Assembly: GCF_900114785.1 (NCBI RefSeq)
Contig: NZ_FOUG01000015.1
Location: 62,001-126,000 of the forward strand
Direction of reading: 5' to 3'
Origin: Variovorax sp. OV329
GTDB taxonomy: Bacteria > Pseudomonadota > Gammaproteobacteria > Burkholderiales > Burkholderiaceae_C
Length of the DNA: 64,000 bases
Part shown: positions 33,808-44,200 of the stretch, one piece after another
Layout: every line of letters starts with the position of its first letter
Position numbering within the stretch: position 1 is the stretch's first letter
Notes under the pieces: generated by a model
Told to the model about the DNA's origin: nothing
Seen by the model: only the letters and a program-made list of their open reading frames with translations
Databases searched by the model: none
Made by a program: the position numbers and the translations under genes

Positions 33808-36446
33808 CGCTGCGTTCCTGCCGTGGAATTGCCCTGACCCTCGGCCTGCGCCGCGGCCCCGCCGACGAACCAGCGGTAGTAGGGGTTGCCTCCATCCTCG
33901 CGCATCAGCTGGCGCATGTCTTGCGCCCAGGCGGCCTCATCGCGGCGATAGGCCGAAAGCCCCGCGCGGTAGAAGCCGCGCAGGCGCCGCTGCTCGGCCG
34001 CGAGTTCGGCCTTGAACTGCGCATCCTCGCCGCGCAAAACCGGCATATCGGCCAGCTGGTAGAGCGTGGGCAGCACGCGGGTGAATTCGCCGGGTCGCAC
34101 CCAGTCGGCGTATTCGATGCGCGGCCGGTCATCAGTCACCGGCAACGCGTCACCCGCGAACTGCTCCAGGCCTTCGCGCCCCATCACCCAGGTGGCCAGC
34201 AGGGCCGCCGGCGAGGCCACGCCCACTTCGCCAAGACTCGCGGCCACGGTCGGCTGGTTGAAGCGCTGCGTGATGCGCGGCACATCCAGCTCGATGGGAT
34301 CGAAGGAGCCCACCAGCAGCATCTCATGCAACTCGGTGCTCCACAAGGTGGCATGCGGGAACGCATCGAGGAAGCTCTTCACCAGCGCGCGGCTGTCCTC
34401 CTCGTTCTGCGTAGGCAGCGGCAGCCATTGCGCGAACAGGCCGCCCTTGGCCAGGCGCGATGCCGCCAGGCGATAGAAGTCGCTGGAGTACAGGTTGACC
34501 ACGCCGACGGCAGAGGGCGGCGGCGGCTCCAGGGTGATGAGGTCGTAGGCCTGGGTGCTGCCCAGCAGCTCGCGCCGGCCGTCGCGCAGGCGGATCTGCA
34601 CCCTCGGATCACTGGCCACCGACTGGTTGCCGCTGAATTGCGTCGTGGCCCGTGCCACGGCCGGCAGCAGTTCGGCGACCACGCGGTCCTGCAGCGTCGG
34701 ATAGGCAAGCAGGGCGCCCGCCGTGATGCCAGTGCCCAACCCGATCACCAGCGCGGAGCGCGGCTCCCCCCTGGCGATGATGAGCGGCAGCAAGGCCTGC
34801 AGCCGCATGTAGCGCTGCGAGGTCATGGCATCGCCCGAGTTGGACACGCCCTGGATGTACAGGCGCTTGAAGGCGTGGCTGCCCGAGCGCTGCGCGACCA
34901 CCGCCACGGTGCCGCCGCGGCTTTCCTCGTAGAACACCAGCTCGCCGCCGCGCGCCTTGGTCAGCAGTTGCGCGAGCCGATCGGGGGGCGTCAGCACCGC
35001 CGCGATGACCGAGGCGAGAGCCACTGCCGACACAACCGGCCAGGCCCAGCGCGCACGGCCGGGCGCGCGCCACACCGCAACGAGGCCGACCGCGGCAGCC
35101 ACGAGGGCCAGCAGCCCCAATGCACGCACCAGCCCCAGCAGCGGCACCAGAACGAAGCCGGCGAGCAGCGTGCCGACGATGCCGCCCAGCGTGTTCAGCG
35201 CCACCACGCGACCCAGGCCACGGCCCACCTGCCGCGCATCCACCACCAGCCGCAGCGCCACCGGAAAGGCCGCGCCGAGCAGCACCGTGGGCAGGAAGAC
35301 GACGGCCAGACCCGCGACCGCAAAGCGCAGGCTCATGGAAGCCAGCCGGTCGTCCGGCCCCGGCAGCAGCGAGCCTGCGGCGGATTGCCACTGCAGCAGC
35401 CAGGGGCCCAGCAAGGCGAACTCCAGCAGCGCGACCAGACCCGCGCCGGCCACCAGCAATCCGAACACGCCCCAGGGATCGCGGATGCGGTCGGCCCAGC
35501 GCGCCTGCAATGCGCTGCCCAGCATCAGCCCTGCGAGATAGGTGGCCAGCAGCACCGAGAAGGCGAAGGCGCGCGTGCTCATGAACTGCACCAGCGCCTG
35601 CGACCAGACCACCTCGTAGCCCAGCGCTACGCCGCCCGCGGCGGCGTAGAGCCACAGGGCGGCGCGTGCGGAAGCAGGCATGGGTTCAATGGCCGCCGGA
35701 GCCGCGGCGGCTGCCGCGTCATCCTCTGCCACGGCCAGGCCACCCCGGTCCATCAGCCATGCCACCAATGCCACGACGAGGTTCAGGCCAGCGGCCGCCA
35801 GCGCTGCACGTCGAATCCCCAGCGCGGGGATGAGCAGGAAGGACGCGAGCAAGGCTCCCGCAATCGCACCCGCCGTGTTGGCTGCATAAAGCCCGCCGCC
35901 GGCGCGGCCCACGCGACCTTCGGACGGCGCCACCGCGCGCATCAGCACCGGCAGCGTCGCTCCCATCAGCAAGGCCGGCAGCATCACCAGCGCCATGGGC
36001 AGCAGCCAGGCCAGGGGCCCTGCATGCGTTTCCAGCCAGACGAAGGGTGCGGCGGTGCGCGCCAGCGCCAAGGTGGCGAGGACGGCCAGCACCGCGATGC
36101 CGGCCTCCACGGCGGCATACAGGCGCAGAGGCCGCGCCTGGCGATCGGCCAGCGGACCGGCCCGCCAGCCGCCCAGCGCCAGGCCGGCGAAGAAGGCACC
36201 GACGCCCAGCGCGACGGCATGGACTTCCACGCCCACCACCAGGCCCAGCTGCTTGACCCACAGCACCTGGAACACCAGGGCCGAGAGTCCGGAAAAGAAC
36301 AGCAAGGAGCCGGCCAGCACCGTGGCGATGCCGATGCGCCCTTCCCTTGCCGTCGTGTCGTGCGCCGGCTGCGAGCCGGCAGGCGCCGGACTGGACCCCA
36401 AACCCTGCAACGGGCTTTCAGGTCCGCGCCGGCGCGACCTGCGCAT
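33804..36446 (-). CDS. Fused MFS-like membrane domain and spermidine-synthase-like protein
   Basis: An 880-residue protein. The first 530 residues hold two blocks of hydrophobic helices (about 30-240 and 255-520) resembling an MFS-like membrane module with small-residue packing. The C-terminal 350 residues are a spermidine synthase/methyltransferase-like Rossmann domain with LVIGLGTGITAGALLAYPTL as the nucleotide loop, VQIRLRDGRRELLGS and YDLITLEPPPPSAVGVVNLYS. These fused proteins are common but uncharacterised; polyamine synthesis is not proven. ATG 36446 starts 12 nt after the sulfatase stop. The preceding TTG is less likely. Its stop overlaps moxR. Confidence 0.82.
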   Translation of the reverse strand: MRRSRRRGPESPLQGLGSSPAPAGSQPAHDTTAREGRIGIATVLAGSLLFFSGLSALVFQVLWVKQLGLVVGVEVHAVALGVGAFFAGLALGGWRAGPLADRQARPLRLYAAVEAGIAVLAVLATLALARTAAPFVWLETHAGPLAWLLPMALVMLPALLMGATLPVLMRAVAPSEGRVGRAGGGLYAANTAGAIAGALLASFLLIPALGIRRAALAAAGLNLVVALVAWLMDRGGLAVAEDDAAAAAAPAAIEPMPASARAALWLYAAAGGVALGYEVVWSQALVQFMSTRAFAFSVLLATYLAGLMLGSALQARWADRIRDPWGVFGLLVAGAGLVALLEFALLGPWLLQWQSAAGSLLPGPDDRLASMSLRFAVAGLAVVFLPTVLLGAAFPVALRLVVDARQVGRGLGRVVALNTLGGIVGTLLAGFVLVPLLGLVRALGLLALVAAAVGLVAVWRAPGRARWAWPVVSAVALASVIAAVLTPPDRLAQLLTKARGGELVFYEESRGGTVAVVAQRSGSHAFKRLYIQGVSNSGDAMTSQRYMRLQALLPLIIARGEPRSALVIGLGTGITAGALLAYPTLQDRVVAELLPAVARATTQFSGNQSVASDPRVQIRLRDGRRELLGSTQAYDLITLEPPPPSAVGVVNLYSSDFYRLAASRLAKGGLFAQWLPLPTQNEEDSRALVKSFLDAFPHATLWSTELHEMLLVGSFDPIELDVPRITQRFNQPTVAASLGEVGVASPAALLATWVMGREGLEQFAGDALPVTDDRPRIEYADWVRPGEFTRVLPTLYQLADMPVLRGEDAQFKAELAAEQRRLRGFYRAGLSAYRRDEAAWAQDMRQLMREDGGNPYYRWFVGGAAAQAEGQGNSTAGTQR

Positions 36447-36458
36447 GGCGTGCAACGA

Positions 36459-38177
36459 CTACTTCTTCTGTTGCTGCGGTTGCGACTGCTGCTTCTGGCG
36501 CTCGATCTGCGCCTGGACCTTGCGCTTGATGTCCGCGCTCACCTGGTCGATGGTGAAGCTGGCCGCAACCTGGCTCGGCGGATAGTCGAGGAAGGTCTGC
36601 AGGAAGTTGCCGGCCCGGCGCCCGCCTTCGAACAGGACGAAGGCGTTCTCCGTCTGCACCTGCTCGTACAGATTGGTCGGCCCGACGTCCGCCCGCTCGT
36701 ACGGATCCAGCCGCAGGTTGTAGAACTTCGGCGTTCGCAGACAGACGAAGGGTTCCTTCCAGATGCTCATGCCACCCGGCGCCCGCTGCTCGCAGAACAC
36801 CACCTTGAAGGCCGTCGGGTTGGTCGCCCCCGGCAGCGCGGTGTCGAAGCGCATCGCCACCAATTCGCCGTCGTCGTTGAAGTAGAAATACTCCTCGCGC
36901 GCACTCTTCTCGGTCTGGCCGGTCAGCATGGGCAGTTGATTGAAGCCGTCCAGGTGGACCTTGAAGTTCTTGCCGCCGATGCCGGTGCCCTTGAGCAGCC
37001 GATCCTTGACGTTGTTGTCGCCCGCAGCGGCCAGCAAGGTGGGGAACCAGTCCATTCCGGAGATCAGGCCATTGCTGGTGGTGCCCGGCTTGATCTTGCC
37101 CGGCCACTTCACCATGGCAGGCACGCGGAAGGCACCCTCCCAGTTCGAGTCCTTCTCGCTGCGGAAGGGCGTGTTCGCCGCATCGGGCCAGGTGAAGAAG
37201 TTGGGCCCGTTGTCGGTGGTGAAGACCACGATCGTGTCGTCGCTGATCTTGGCGTCGTCCAGCGTCTTGAGCAGCTTGCCCACGTTCTGGTCCATCTCCC
37301 ACATGCCGTCGGCGTATTCGTGGCCCATGCCCAGGCCGGCCTTGCCGCGGTACTCGGGGCGCACGTGGGTGAAGATGTGCATGCGGGTGAAGTTCATCCA
37401 CACGAAGAAGGGCTTCTTCGCGTCGGCCTGCTTCTTGATGTAGTCGATGGCCGCGCCCGTGGTCTCGTCATCGATGGTTTCCATGCGCTTGCGCGTCAGC
37501 GGGCCGGAGTCCTGGATCTTGCCGTCGGAGCTCGACTTGATCACACCGCGCGGGTTGTACGACTTCAGGAATTCAGGGCTGTTCTTGAACCAGTAGGGCC
37601 GCTCGGGCTCCTCTTCCGCATTCAGGTGGTAGAGGTTGCCGAAGAACTCGTCGAAGCCATGCTTGGTGGGCAGGAAGCGGTCCTGGTCGCCCAGGTGGTT
37701 CTTGCCGAACTGGGCGGTGGCGTAGCCCAGGGGCTTGAGCGCCTGGGCGATGGTGATGTCGCGGTCCTGCAGGCCGACAGACGAGCCAGGAACGCCGACT
37801 TTCGACAGGCCGGTGCGGAACACGCTTTGTCCGGTCAGGAAGCTGGAGCGTCCCGCGGTGCAGCTGTTCTCGGCGTAGTAATCAGTGAACTTCATGCCCT
37901 CGTTGGCGATGCGATCGATGTTGGGCGTGCGGTAGCCCACCATGCCGTTGCCGAAGGCGCTGATGTTGGTCTGGCCGACGTCGTCTCCGAAGATGACGAG
38001 GATGTTGGGCTTCTTGCCGCCATTGGCCGGCGGCTGGTTCTGGGTCTGGCCTTGTGCCTGCGGCGGCTTGGCCTGCGCACCCGCGCTGGTGGCGCCGAAC
38101 GCGGCGCCCAGCGCCATGCCCGCCGCCACCAGAGCGCGCGCCAGGCGCAATCGATGGTTTGCTGTCTTCCACATCAT
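36459..38177 (-). CDS. Exported arylsulfatase-family protein
   Basis: Type I sulfatase of 572 residues that would cleave sulfate esters in the periplasm. ATG 38177 follows GGAGAGCAGG, and a signal peptide ends in SAGA/QAK at about residue 35. A Pro/Gln-rich linker follows. The metal-site start is KPNILVIFGDDVGQTNISAF. The modified-residue motif is CTAGR (Cys about 104), a Cys-x-Ala-x-Arg formylglycine site. Further sites include KNHLGDQDRFLPTKHGFDEF and VVFTTDNGPN. The C-terminus ends in Gln/Lys repeats. No formylglycine-generating enzyme is encoded in the window. It lies 21 nt after the HAD gene and 12 nt before the spermidine-synthase-like gene. Confidence 0.9.
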   Translation of the reverse strand: MMWKTANHRLRLARALVAAGMALGAAFGATSAGAQAKPPQAQGQTQNQPPANGGKKPNILVIFGDDVGQTNISAFGNGMVGYRTPNIDRIANEGMKFTDYYAENSCTAGRSSFLTGQSVFRTGLSKVGVPGSSVGLQDRDITIAQALKPLGYATAQFGKNHLGDQDRFLPTKHGFDEFFGNLYHLNAEEEPERPYWFKNSPEFLKSYNPRGVIKSSSDGKIQDSGPLTRKRMETIDDETTGAAIDYIKKQADAKKPFFVWMNFTRMHIFTHVRPEYRGKAGLGMGHEYADGMWEMDQNVGKLLKTLDDAKISDDTIVVFTTDNGPNFFTWPDAANTPFRSEKDSNWEGAFRVPAMVKWPGKIKPGTTSNGLISGMDWFPTLLAAAGDNNVKDRLLKGTGIGGKNFKVHLDGFNQLPMLTGQTEKSAREEYFYFNDDGELVAMRFDTALPGATNPTAFKVVFCEQRAPGGMSIWKEPFVCLRTPKFYNLRLDPYERADVGPTNLYEQVQTENAFVLFEGGRRAGNFLQTFLDYPPSQVAASFTIDQVSADIKRKVQAQIERQKQQSQPQQQKK

Positions 38178-38198
38178 CCTGCTCTCCTTTCGGTTCAA

Positions 38199-39218
38199 TC
38201 AGGGCTTGCCTGGAAAAATCTGCTTCCAATCCTTTTTCATGCTCACGACCACCCAGTTGCGCCGCGGGGCCTCGTCCAGCGCCTTGTCCAGCTTGCCGAA
38301 AGGCGACTGGCGGTCATAGGCGAACTCGCGCTCGGCATCGTCGTGGTGCACCAGCAGGCCCAGGCGGCGCCCGCTTCCGCTGGTCGTGTACTGCAGCATC
38401 TGCAGGTCGCCGTCCGAGTTGCCGAAAGCCAGAATCGGCTGTTGCCCGATCTGCATGTAGATGCCCACCGGCTTGCCCGGGCCATCGTTGATGAAGTTCA
38501 TGGTCGGCTGGCGCATGAGCACCCTGCCGTCGAACACGATGCCCTGCGAGGAGCCCACGACCTGTTCCGGCGGGATGCCGTAGATCTCCTGCGTCCAGGG
38601 CCGCATCACTTCCATGGTGCCGCCCGAGACGATGAAGGTCTTGAAGCCCTTGGAACGCAGGTACTTCATCAGCTCCAGCTGCGGCTGGTAGACGGTCTCG
38701 GTGTAGGGGCGCTTGAGCGTGGGATGGCGCGCGGTGGCAAACCACTGGCGTACGGTCTTGTCGTAGTCTTCCACCGACATGCCGCTGTTGGCCTGGATGA
38801 GCAGTTCCAGCAGCGGCTTCTCGCCCTGGGCCAAGGCGCCCTTCAGGTCATTGGCGGCCAGTGCCTTGTAGACCGGGTTGTCCGCCCATTGCGGATTGCG
38901 CGGCGCCGCCGCCTTGACCTGGTCGATCATGAAGGCGAACTGCGTGTACATGGGCTGCTCGACCCACAGCGTGCCGTCGTTGTCGAAGGTGGCGATGCGC
39001 TGGGCCGGCGCCACGTAGTTGGGCGAGCCGTCGCGGGTGACGTCGTCGACGAAATCGAGGATCGCCTTGCGCGCCGGACCGTCGGCCCAGGACGGTAATG
39101 GATCGGTGCCTGAGAAGCTGGCGCAGCCCGAAGCCGCCACGGCCACGAAGCCTGCCAACAACCATTGCGCAGCAGTTCGCCACCACGCCCCCCTGCCGAC
39201 TGCGGATAGATACGCCAT
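38199..39218 (-). CDS. HAD-superfamily phosphatase-like lipoprotein
   Basis: Haloacid-dehalogenase-fold protein of 339 residues, probably an exported phosphatase. HAD motif I is FDNDGTLWV (about residue 75), motif II-like FIVSGG and motif III/IV AFGNSDGDLQML. ATG 39218 sits 8 nt after AGGAGGTGA, the strongest ribosome-binding site I noticed in the window. It yields a signal peptide with lipobox ASGCAS. A longer frame from 39269 lacks these features. It is the first gene of the nine-gene minus-strand run. Its close pairing with the sulfatase suggests that the two act on related exported substrates. Confidence 0.84.
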   Translation of the reverse strand: MAYLSAVGRGAWWRTAAQWLLAGFVAVAASGCASFSGTDPLPSWADGPARKAILDFVDDVTRDGSPNYVAPAQRIATFDNDGTLWVEQPMYTQFAFMIDQVKAAAPRNPQWADNPVYKALAANDLKGALAQGEKPLLELLIQANSGMSVEDYDKTVRQWFATARHPTLKRPYTETVYQPQLELMKYLRSKGFKTFIVSGGTMEVMRPWTQEIYGIPPEQVVGSSQGIVFDGRVLMRQPTMNFINDGPGKPVGIYMQIGQQPILAFGNSDGDLQMLQYTTSGSGRRLGLLVHHDDAEREFAYDRQSPFGKLDKALDEAPRRNWVVVSMKKDWKQIFPGKP

Positions 39219-39444
39219 CGCCCCTGTCACCTCCTGCCGGACCGAAAGGCGTTTTACCTTTCGAGACATTTAACCCGGGTCGCGGCGAGCGTAACCGGCT
39301 TGGGTGTCGGACGCAATCGCAAACCTGATAGCTAAGGTCCTGCAAACGCGGCCGCTGTGCGCGATCGCGGCCGCCGTCACAGACTTGAACCACAATGGCG
39401 CTTTTTTTCGTCAACCCAAATCAAGAGAGAAAGTGGCAACTGCA

Positions 39445-39849
39445 ATGATCCGTTCCGACGACACCGGCAAGCTCGTACTTCGCGTGGCACTGGGTGTGCT
39501 CATCCTGCTGCATGGCATCGCCAAGATCAGCTCCGGCGTGAGTGGCATCGCCGGCGGCCTTTCCGCCCAGGGCCTGCCGGGCGCGCTGGCCTACTTCGTC
39601 TACGTGGGCGAGGTGCTGGCCCCGGTGCTGCTGATCGCCGGCATCTACACCCGGCCGGCGGCGTGGGTGGTGGTCATCAACATGCTGGTCGCCATCTGGC
39701 TTGTTCACACCAAGGACCTGGCGGCGCTGAACAAGCAAGGCGGCTGGGCGCTGGAACTGCAGGGCATGTTCCTGTTCGCCGCCGCGGCCGTGGGCTTCAT
39801 GGGTGCAGGCCGCTTCAGCGTGGGCGGCACCGGCGGGCGCTACAACTGA
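39445..39849 (+). CDS. DoxX-family membrane protein
   Basis: Small integral membrane protein of 134 residues with four hydrophobic helices. The DoxX pattern begins LRVALGVLILLHGIAKISSG and continues with VGEVLAPVLLIAGIYTRPAAWVVV and a final glycine-rich GRFSVGG. Members of the family are linked to redox/thiol stress or quinone chemistry, but most are uncharacterised. ATG 39445 is preceded by an AGAGAGAA ribosome-binding site; a GTG four codons upstream is possible. Its TGA directly abuts the stop of the convergent def gene. Confidence 0.85.
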   Translation: MIRSDDTGKLVLRVALGVLILLHGIAKISSGVSGIAGGLSAQGLPGALAYFVYVGEVLAPVLLIAGIYTRPAAWVVVINMLVAIWLVHTKDLAALNKQGGWALELQGMFLFAAAAVGFMGAGRFSVGGTGGRYN

Positions 39850-40389
39850 TCAGTCGTCTTCGCTGGCATCGAGGCCTGGAAACAGGACCTCGGTGAAGCC
39901 GAAGCGCGTGAAGTCGCGCACCCGCATCGGGTAGAGCTTGCCCAGCAGGTGGTCCACCTCGTGCTGGACCACGCGCGCATGAAAGCCGCTCACCGTCCGG
40001 TCGATCGGGTCGCCGTAGGGATCGAAGCCGGTGTAGCGGATGTGCGCGAAGCGCGGCACCACGCCGCGCAGGCCGGGCACCGAAAGGCAGCCTTCCCAGC
40101 CCTCCTCTTCCTCCTCGCCGATGGGCGTGATTACCGGATTGATCAGCACCGTGCGCGGCACCACGGGCGCGTCCGGATAGCGGGGATTCGGTGCATTGGT
40201 GCCGAAGATCACCAGTTGCTGGTCCACGCCGATCTGCGGCGCCGCCAGGCCCGCGCCATTGACCGCAGCCATGGTCTCGAACATGTCGCGCACCAACAGG
40301 TGCAGCGCGTCGCTGTCGAACTCGGCCACGGGCTGGGCGATGCGCAAGAGCCGCGGGTCGCCCATCTTCAGAATGTCTAGCACTGCCAT
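39850..40389 (-). CDS. def: Peptide deformylase
   Basis: Removes the formyl group from nascent proteins; 179 residues. All three catalytic motifs are intact: [10 protein letters not shown] (about 45-54), EGCLSVPG with the metal cysteine (about 98-105) and QHEVDHLLG with the two metal histidines and the catalytic glutamate (about 141-149). An acidic insertion (GEEEEEGW) precedes motif 2. This may be a second, non-fmt-linked deformylase paralog, because fmt is not adjacent. There is no ribosome-binding site; a CATAAT -10 motif ends 6 nt before the ATG. Confidence 0.94.
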   Translation of the reverse strand: MAVLDILKMGDPRLLRIAQPVAEFDSDALHLLVRDMFETMAAVNGAGLAAPQIGVDQQLVIFGTNAPNPRYPDAPVVPRTVLINPVITPIGEEEEEGWEGCLSVPGLRGVVPRFAHIRYTGFDPYGDPIDRTVSGFHARVVQHEVDHLLGKLYPMRVRDFTRFGFTEVLFPGLDASEDD

Positions 40390-40401
40390 GCGCCGATTAT
40401 G
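40387..40401 (-). promoter_or_regulatory. Predicted leaderless promoter of def (CATAAT, 6 nt, ATG)
   Basis: On the minus strand CATAAT (40401-40396), matching 5 of 6 consensus bases, is followed by exactly 6 nt (CGGCGC) and the ATG. No Shine-Dalgarno is present. Confidence 0.55.
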
Positions 40402-40434
40402 TGGCGCCCGCGCATGGCAGCGGCGGCGGGTGCG

Positions 40435-40677
40435 TCAGCGCCAGTAGCCGCGACCCCAGTACCCGCGCCCACCGTAGTAGCCGGGGCGCCCGTAGTACCC
40501 GCCCCCGCCGCCGTAGTAGCCGCCGCCCACGCCGATGCCCACGCTCACGGGCGGCGCCACCACCACGGGGGCGGCACCGTAGGAGCCATAGGCGGGCGGC
40601 GCGACCACGCAGCCGCCCAGCAGGAACACGGCCGCGCCGGCGCTGCCGGCCAGGGCCAATCGTCGAAATGTCTTCAT
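40435..40677 (-). CDS. Small Gly/Tyr-rich lipoprotein
   Basis: An 80-residue predicted lipoprotein. ATG 40677 follows AGGAGAACGCCC. The signal peptide MKTFRRLALAGSAGAAVFLLGGC ends in a lipobox (LGGC, Cys about 23). The mature part is a low-complexity Val/Pro then Gly-Tyr-Arg-Trp repeat region (GGYYGGGGGYYGRPGYYGGR). Such proteins are common in Burkholderiales as envelope components without known function. It lies 45 nt downstream of the def start on the same strand, as a separate unit. Confidence 0.75.
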   Translation of the reverse strand: MKTFRRLALAGSAGAAVFLLGGCVVAPPAYGSYGAAPVVVAPPVSVGIGVGGGYYGGGGGYYGRPGYYGGRGYWGRGYWR

Positions 40678-40771
40678 GGGCGTTCTCCTGAATGTGCGTT
40701 CATCTCTGCCCATTCAACGCCCCGTCCAATGCCCTGTTGACCCCGGCGTGTGAAGCCTGGGTAAAGCGCAT

Positions 40772-42910
<2,139 letters not shown>

Positions 42911-42975
42911 TCAGGCGGCCTCGGCCGATTGGACGACGGCAACACCCGCCAGACAGGCTGGCCGAACGCAATGGA

Positions 42976-44082
42976 TCAGCTGAACAGCCGGCGCGCCAGC
43001 ACGGAGCCGGCGGCGAGGTCGCGCGAATCGAGGGTGTCGTAGAGCTGCTCGAGGTCGGCGCCGATGATGTCCATGGTGTCCTCGCGAAGCAGCTGGCTGT
43101 CGCCGTCGGTCACCACGCCATCCATCTCGCGGGCCAGCGCAGTGGCAACCTCGCGCATGCGGTTGAAGGGCTGCTCGCCGCGGTCCACCTGCGGCACGTC
43201 CAGGCTCAGCACCAGCTCGCGGATTGCCGACTGCGTGGGGTCGTCCGCCAGCGCAGCCTGGGTGTCGAAGGCCAGGCCGAGGATGGGCGGCAGGCCGTTC
43301 TCGCTGGCCGGCAGCACCATGCGGCCGGGCAGCAGGCCGGCCACGAAGCCCAGGCGCGCCGCGTTCTGCTGCACGTAGCCGGGGCTCCAGGCCGCGTGGC
43401 GGGCGCGCAGCACGAAGCTCAGCTGCGCGTCGTGCGAGCTGGCGAACTGGTCGAGCTCGCGCGCCCGGCCCACCTCGTCCAGCATCTCGGGGAATTGCGG
43501 CGTGCCGTTGACCGCATCGGCGAAGGCCGAGGCCTTGACGGTGAATTCGGAGAACTCGATCTCGTTGAGCGCACCGGTGCGATTGGCCATCTGCACACCA
43601 GCCTGGAAGGCGCGGTAGCGTTGGCCGGGCGCCGGCTGCTCCCACTGGCCGCTCGCATGGTTCAGGCCCTCGATGGCCACCGGCTTGCTGCCCGCGCGGC
43701 GCGTGGCCGGCATGGCGGCCAGGGCCGCCTCGCCCGACACGACGCCGTCCAGAGCGATGGGCGCGATCACGTCGATGAGCGCGTCGAGGGCACCGCGGCG
43801 TTCCACCGCGCCCGCACCCAGCGCCGTTGGTGCCGGCAGGTCCGGATCGAAAAGCGGCTCGTGCCGGTCGGCCCCCGGGTCCGTCGGCGGGTCCACATGC
43901 AGCACGGGTTCCTCGCTATCTTCGCGCCGCAGCGGCTGGGGTGCGGACGCCGCGGCCTCTTCGGGCGAGAGCTGGGTTGGCTGGCGCGGCGTGTTGCGAC
44001 GCGAGGTCCAGGCGTTGTAGCCAATGACGGCAGCAAGCACCAGGCCGCCGAGGATCGCGAGCGCGACGGTGAGGTTGCTCAT
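42976..44082 (-). CDS. zipA: Cell-division protein ZipA homolog (FtsZ-binding C-terminal domain)
   Basis: Inner-membrane division protein of 368 residues. One N-terminal transmembrane helix (MSNLTVALAILGGLVLAAVIGY) is followed by an acidic Pro-rich linker (about 30-120) and a C-terminal ZipA-like domain with GRMVLPASENGLPPILGLAF and the VDRGEQPFNRMREVATALAREM block. The start has a GGAG ribosome-binding site. It sits between smc and ligA, a standard order. Its ATG overlaps the stop of an upstream 18-codon micro-ORF, the second of two tandem units derived from a duplicated leader. Confidence 0.85.
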   Translation of the reverse strand: MSNLTVALAILGGLVLAAVIGYNAWTSRRNTPRQPTQLSPEEAAASAPQPLRREDSEEPVLHVDPPTDPGADRHEPLFDPDLPAPTALGAGAVERRGALDALIDVIAPIALDGVVSGEAALAAMPATRRAGSKPVAIEGLNHASGQWEQPAPGQRYRAFQAGVQMANRTGALNEIEFSEFTVKASAFADAVNGTPQFPEMLDEVGRARELDQFASSHDAQLSFVLRARHAAWSPGYVQQNAARLGFVAGLLPGRMVLPASENGLPPILGLAFDTQAALADDPTQSAIRELVLSLDVPQVDRGEQPFNRMREVATALAREMDGVVTDGDSQLLREDTMDIIGADLEQLYDTLDSRDLAAGSVLARRLFS

Positions 44083-44135
44083 TCGGAAAGCTCCGTGCTG
44101 CGCACTGCGGTGCGCGCGGCCGTGTGCGGGCTCAT
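44079..44135 (-). CDS. Micro-ORF 2 upstream of zipA (18 codons)
   Basis: ATG 44135 overlaps the stop of micro-ORF 1 (ATGA) and is preceded by CGGAGGTTTTCG. The peptide is MSPHTAARTAVRSTELSE. Its TGA overlaps the zipA ATG (44082) as ATGA. Its own last codons contain the CGGAG that serves zipA. The arrangement fits a translational-coupling leader rather than a functional peptide. Confidence 0.5.
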   Translation of the reverse strand: MSPHTAARTAVRSTELSE

Positions 44136-44200
44136 TCGAAAACCTCCGTGCTGCGCACTGCGGTGCGAGCCCCCTTCGGAGCGGCCGTGCGGGGGCTCAT
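44132..44200 (-). CDS. Micro-ORF 1 between smc and zipA (22 codons)
   Basis: ATG 44200 overlaps the smc stop as ATGA. The peptide begins MSPRTAAPKGA and ends RTAVRSTEVFE, so it is a paralog of micro-ORF 2 with a four-residue insert. Its TGA overlaps the micro-ORF 2 ATG. It contains the ribosome-binding site for micro-ORF 2. Confidence 0.5.
   Translation of the reverse strand: MSPRTAAPKGARTAVRSTEVFE

Larger units (their letters stand above)
44077..44200. repeat. Tandem direct repeat spanning the smc-zipA junction
   Basis: Unit 1 (about 44077-44129) and unit 2 (about 44130-44195) share GCTCATTCG and a 24-bp identical core, which ends CTGCGCACTGCGGTGCG on the plus strand. Unit 2 carries an extra insert of about 12 bp. 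Each unit contains an ATGAGC start, a conserved coding stretch and a CGGAG ribosome-binding site for the next start. Confidence 0.85.

Noticed and set aside
33921-39098. 1725-codon plus-strand frame
   Set aside because: It lies opposite the spermidine-synthase-like, sulfatase and HAD genes, all of which show intact motifs. The frame is low-complexity His/Gln/Arg.
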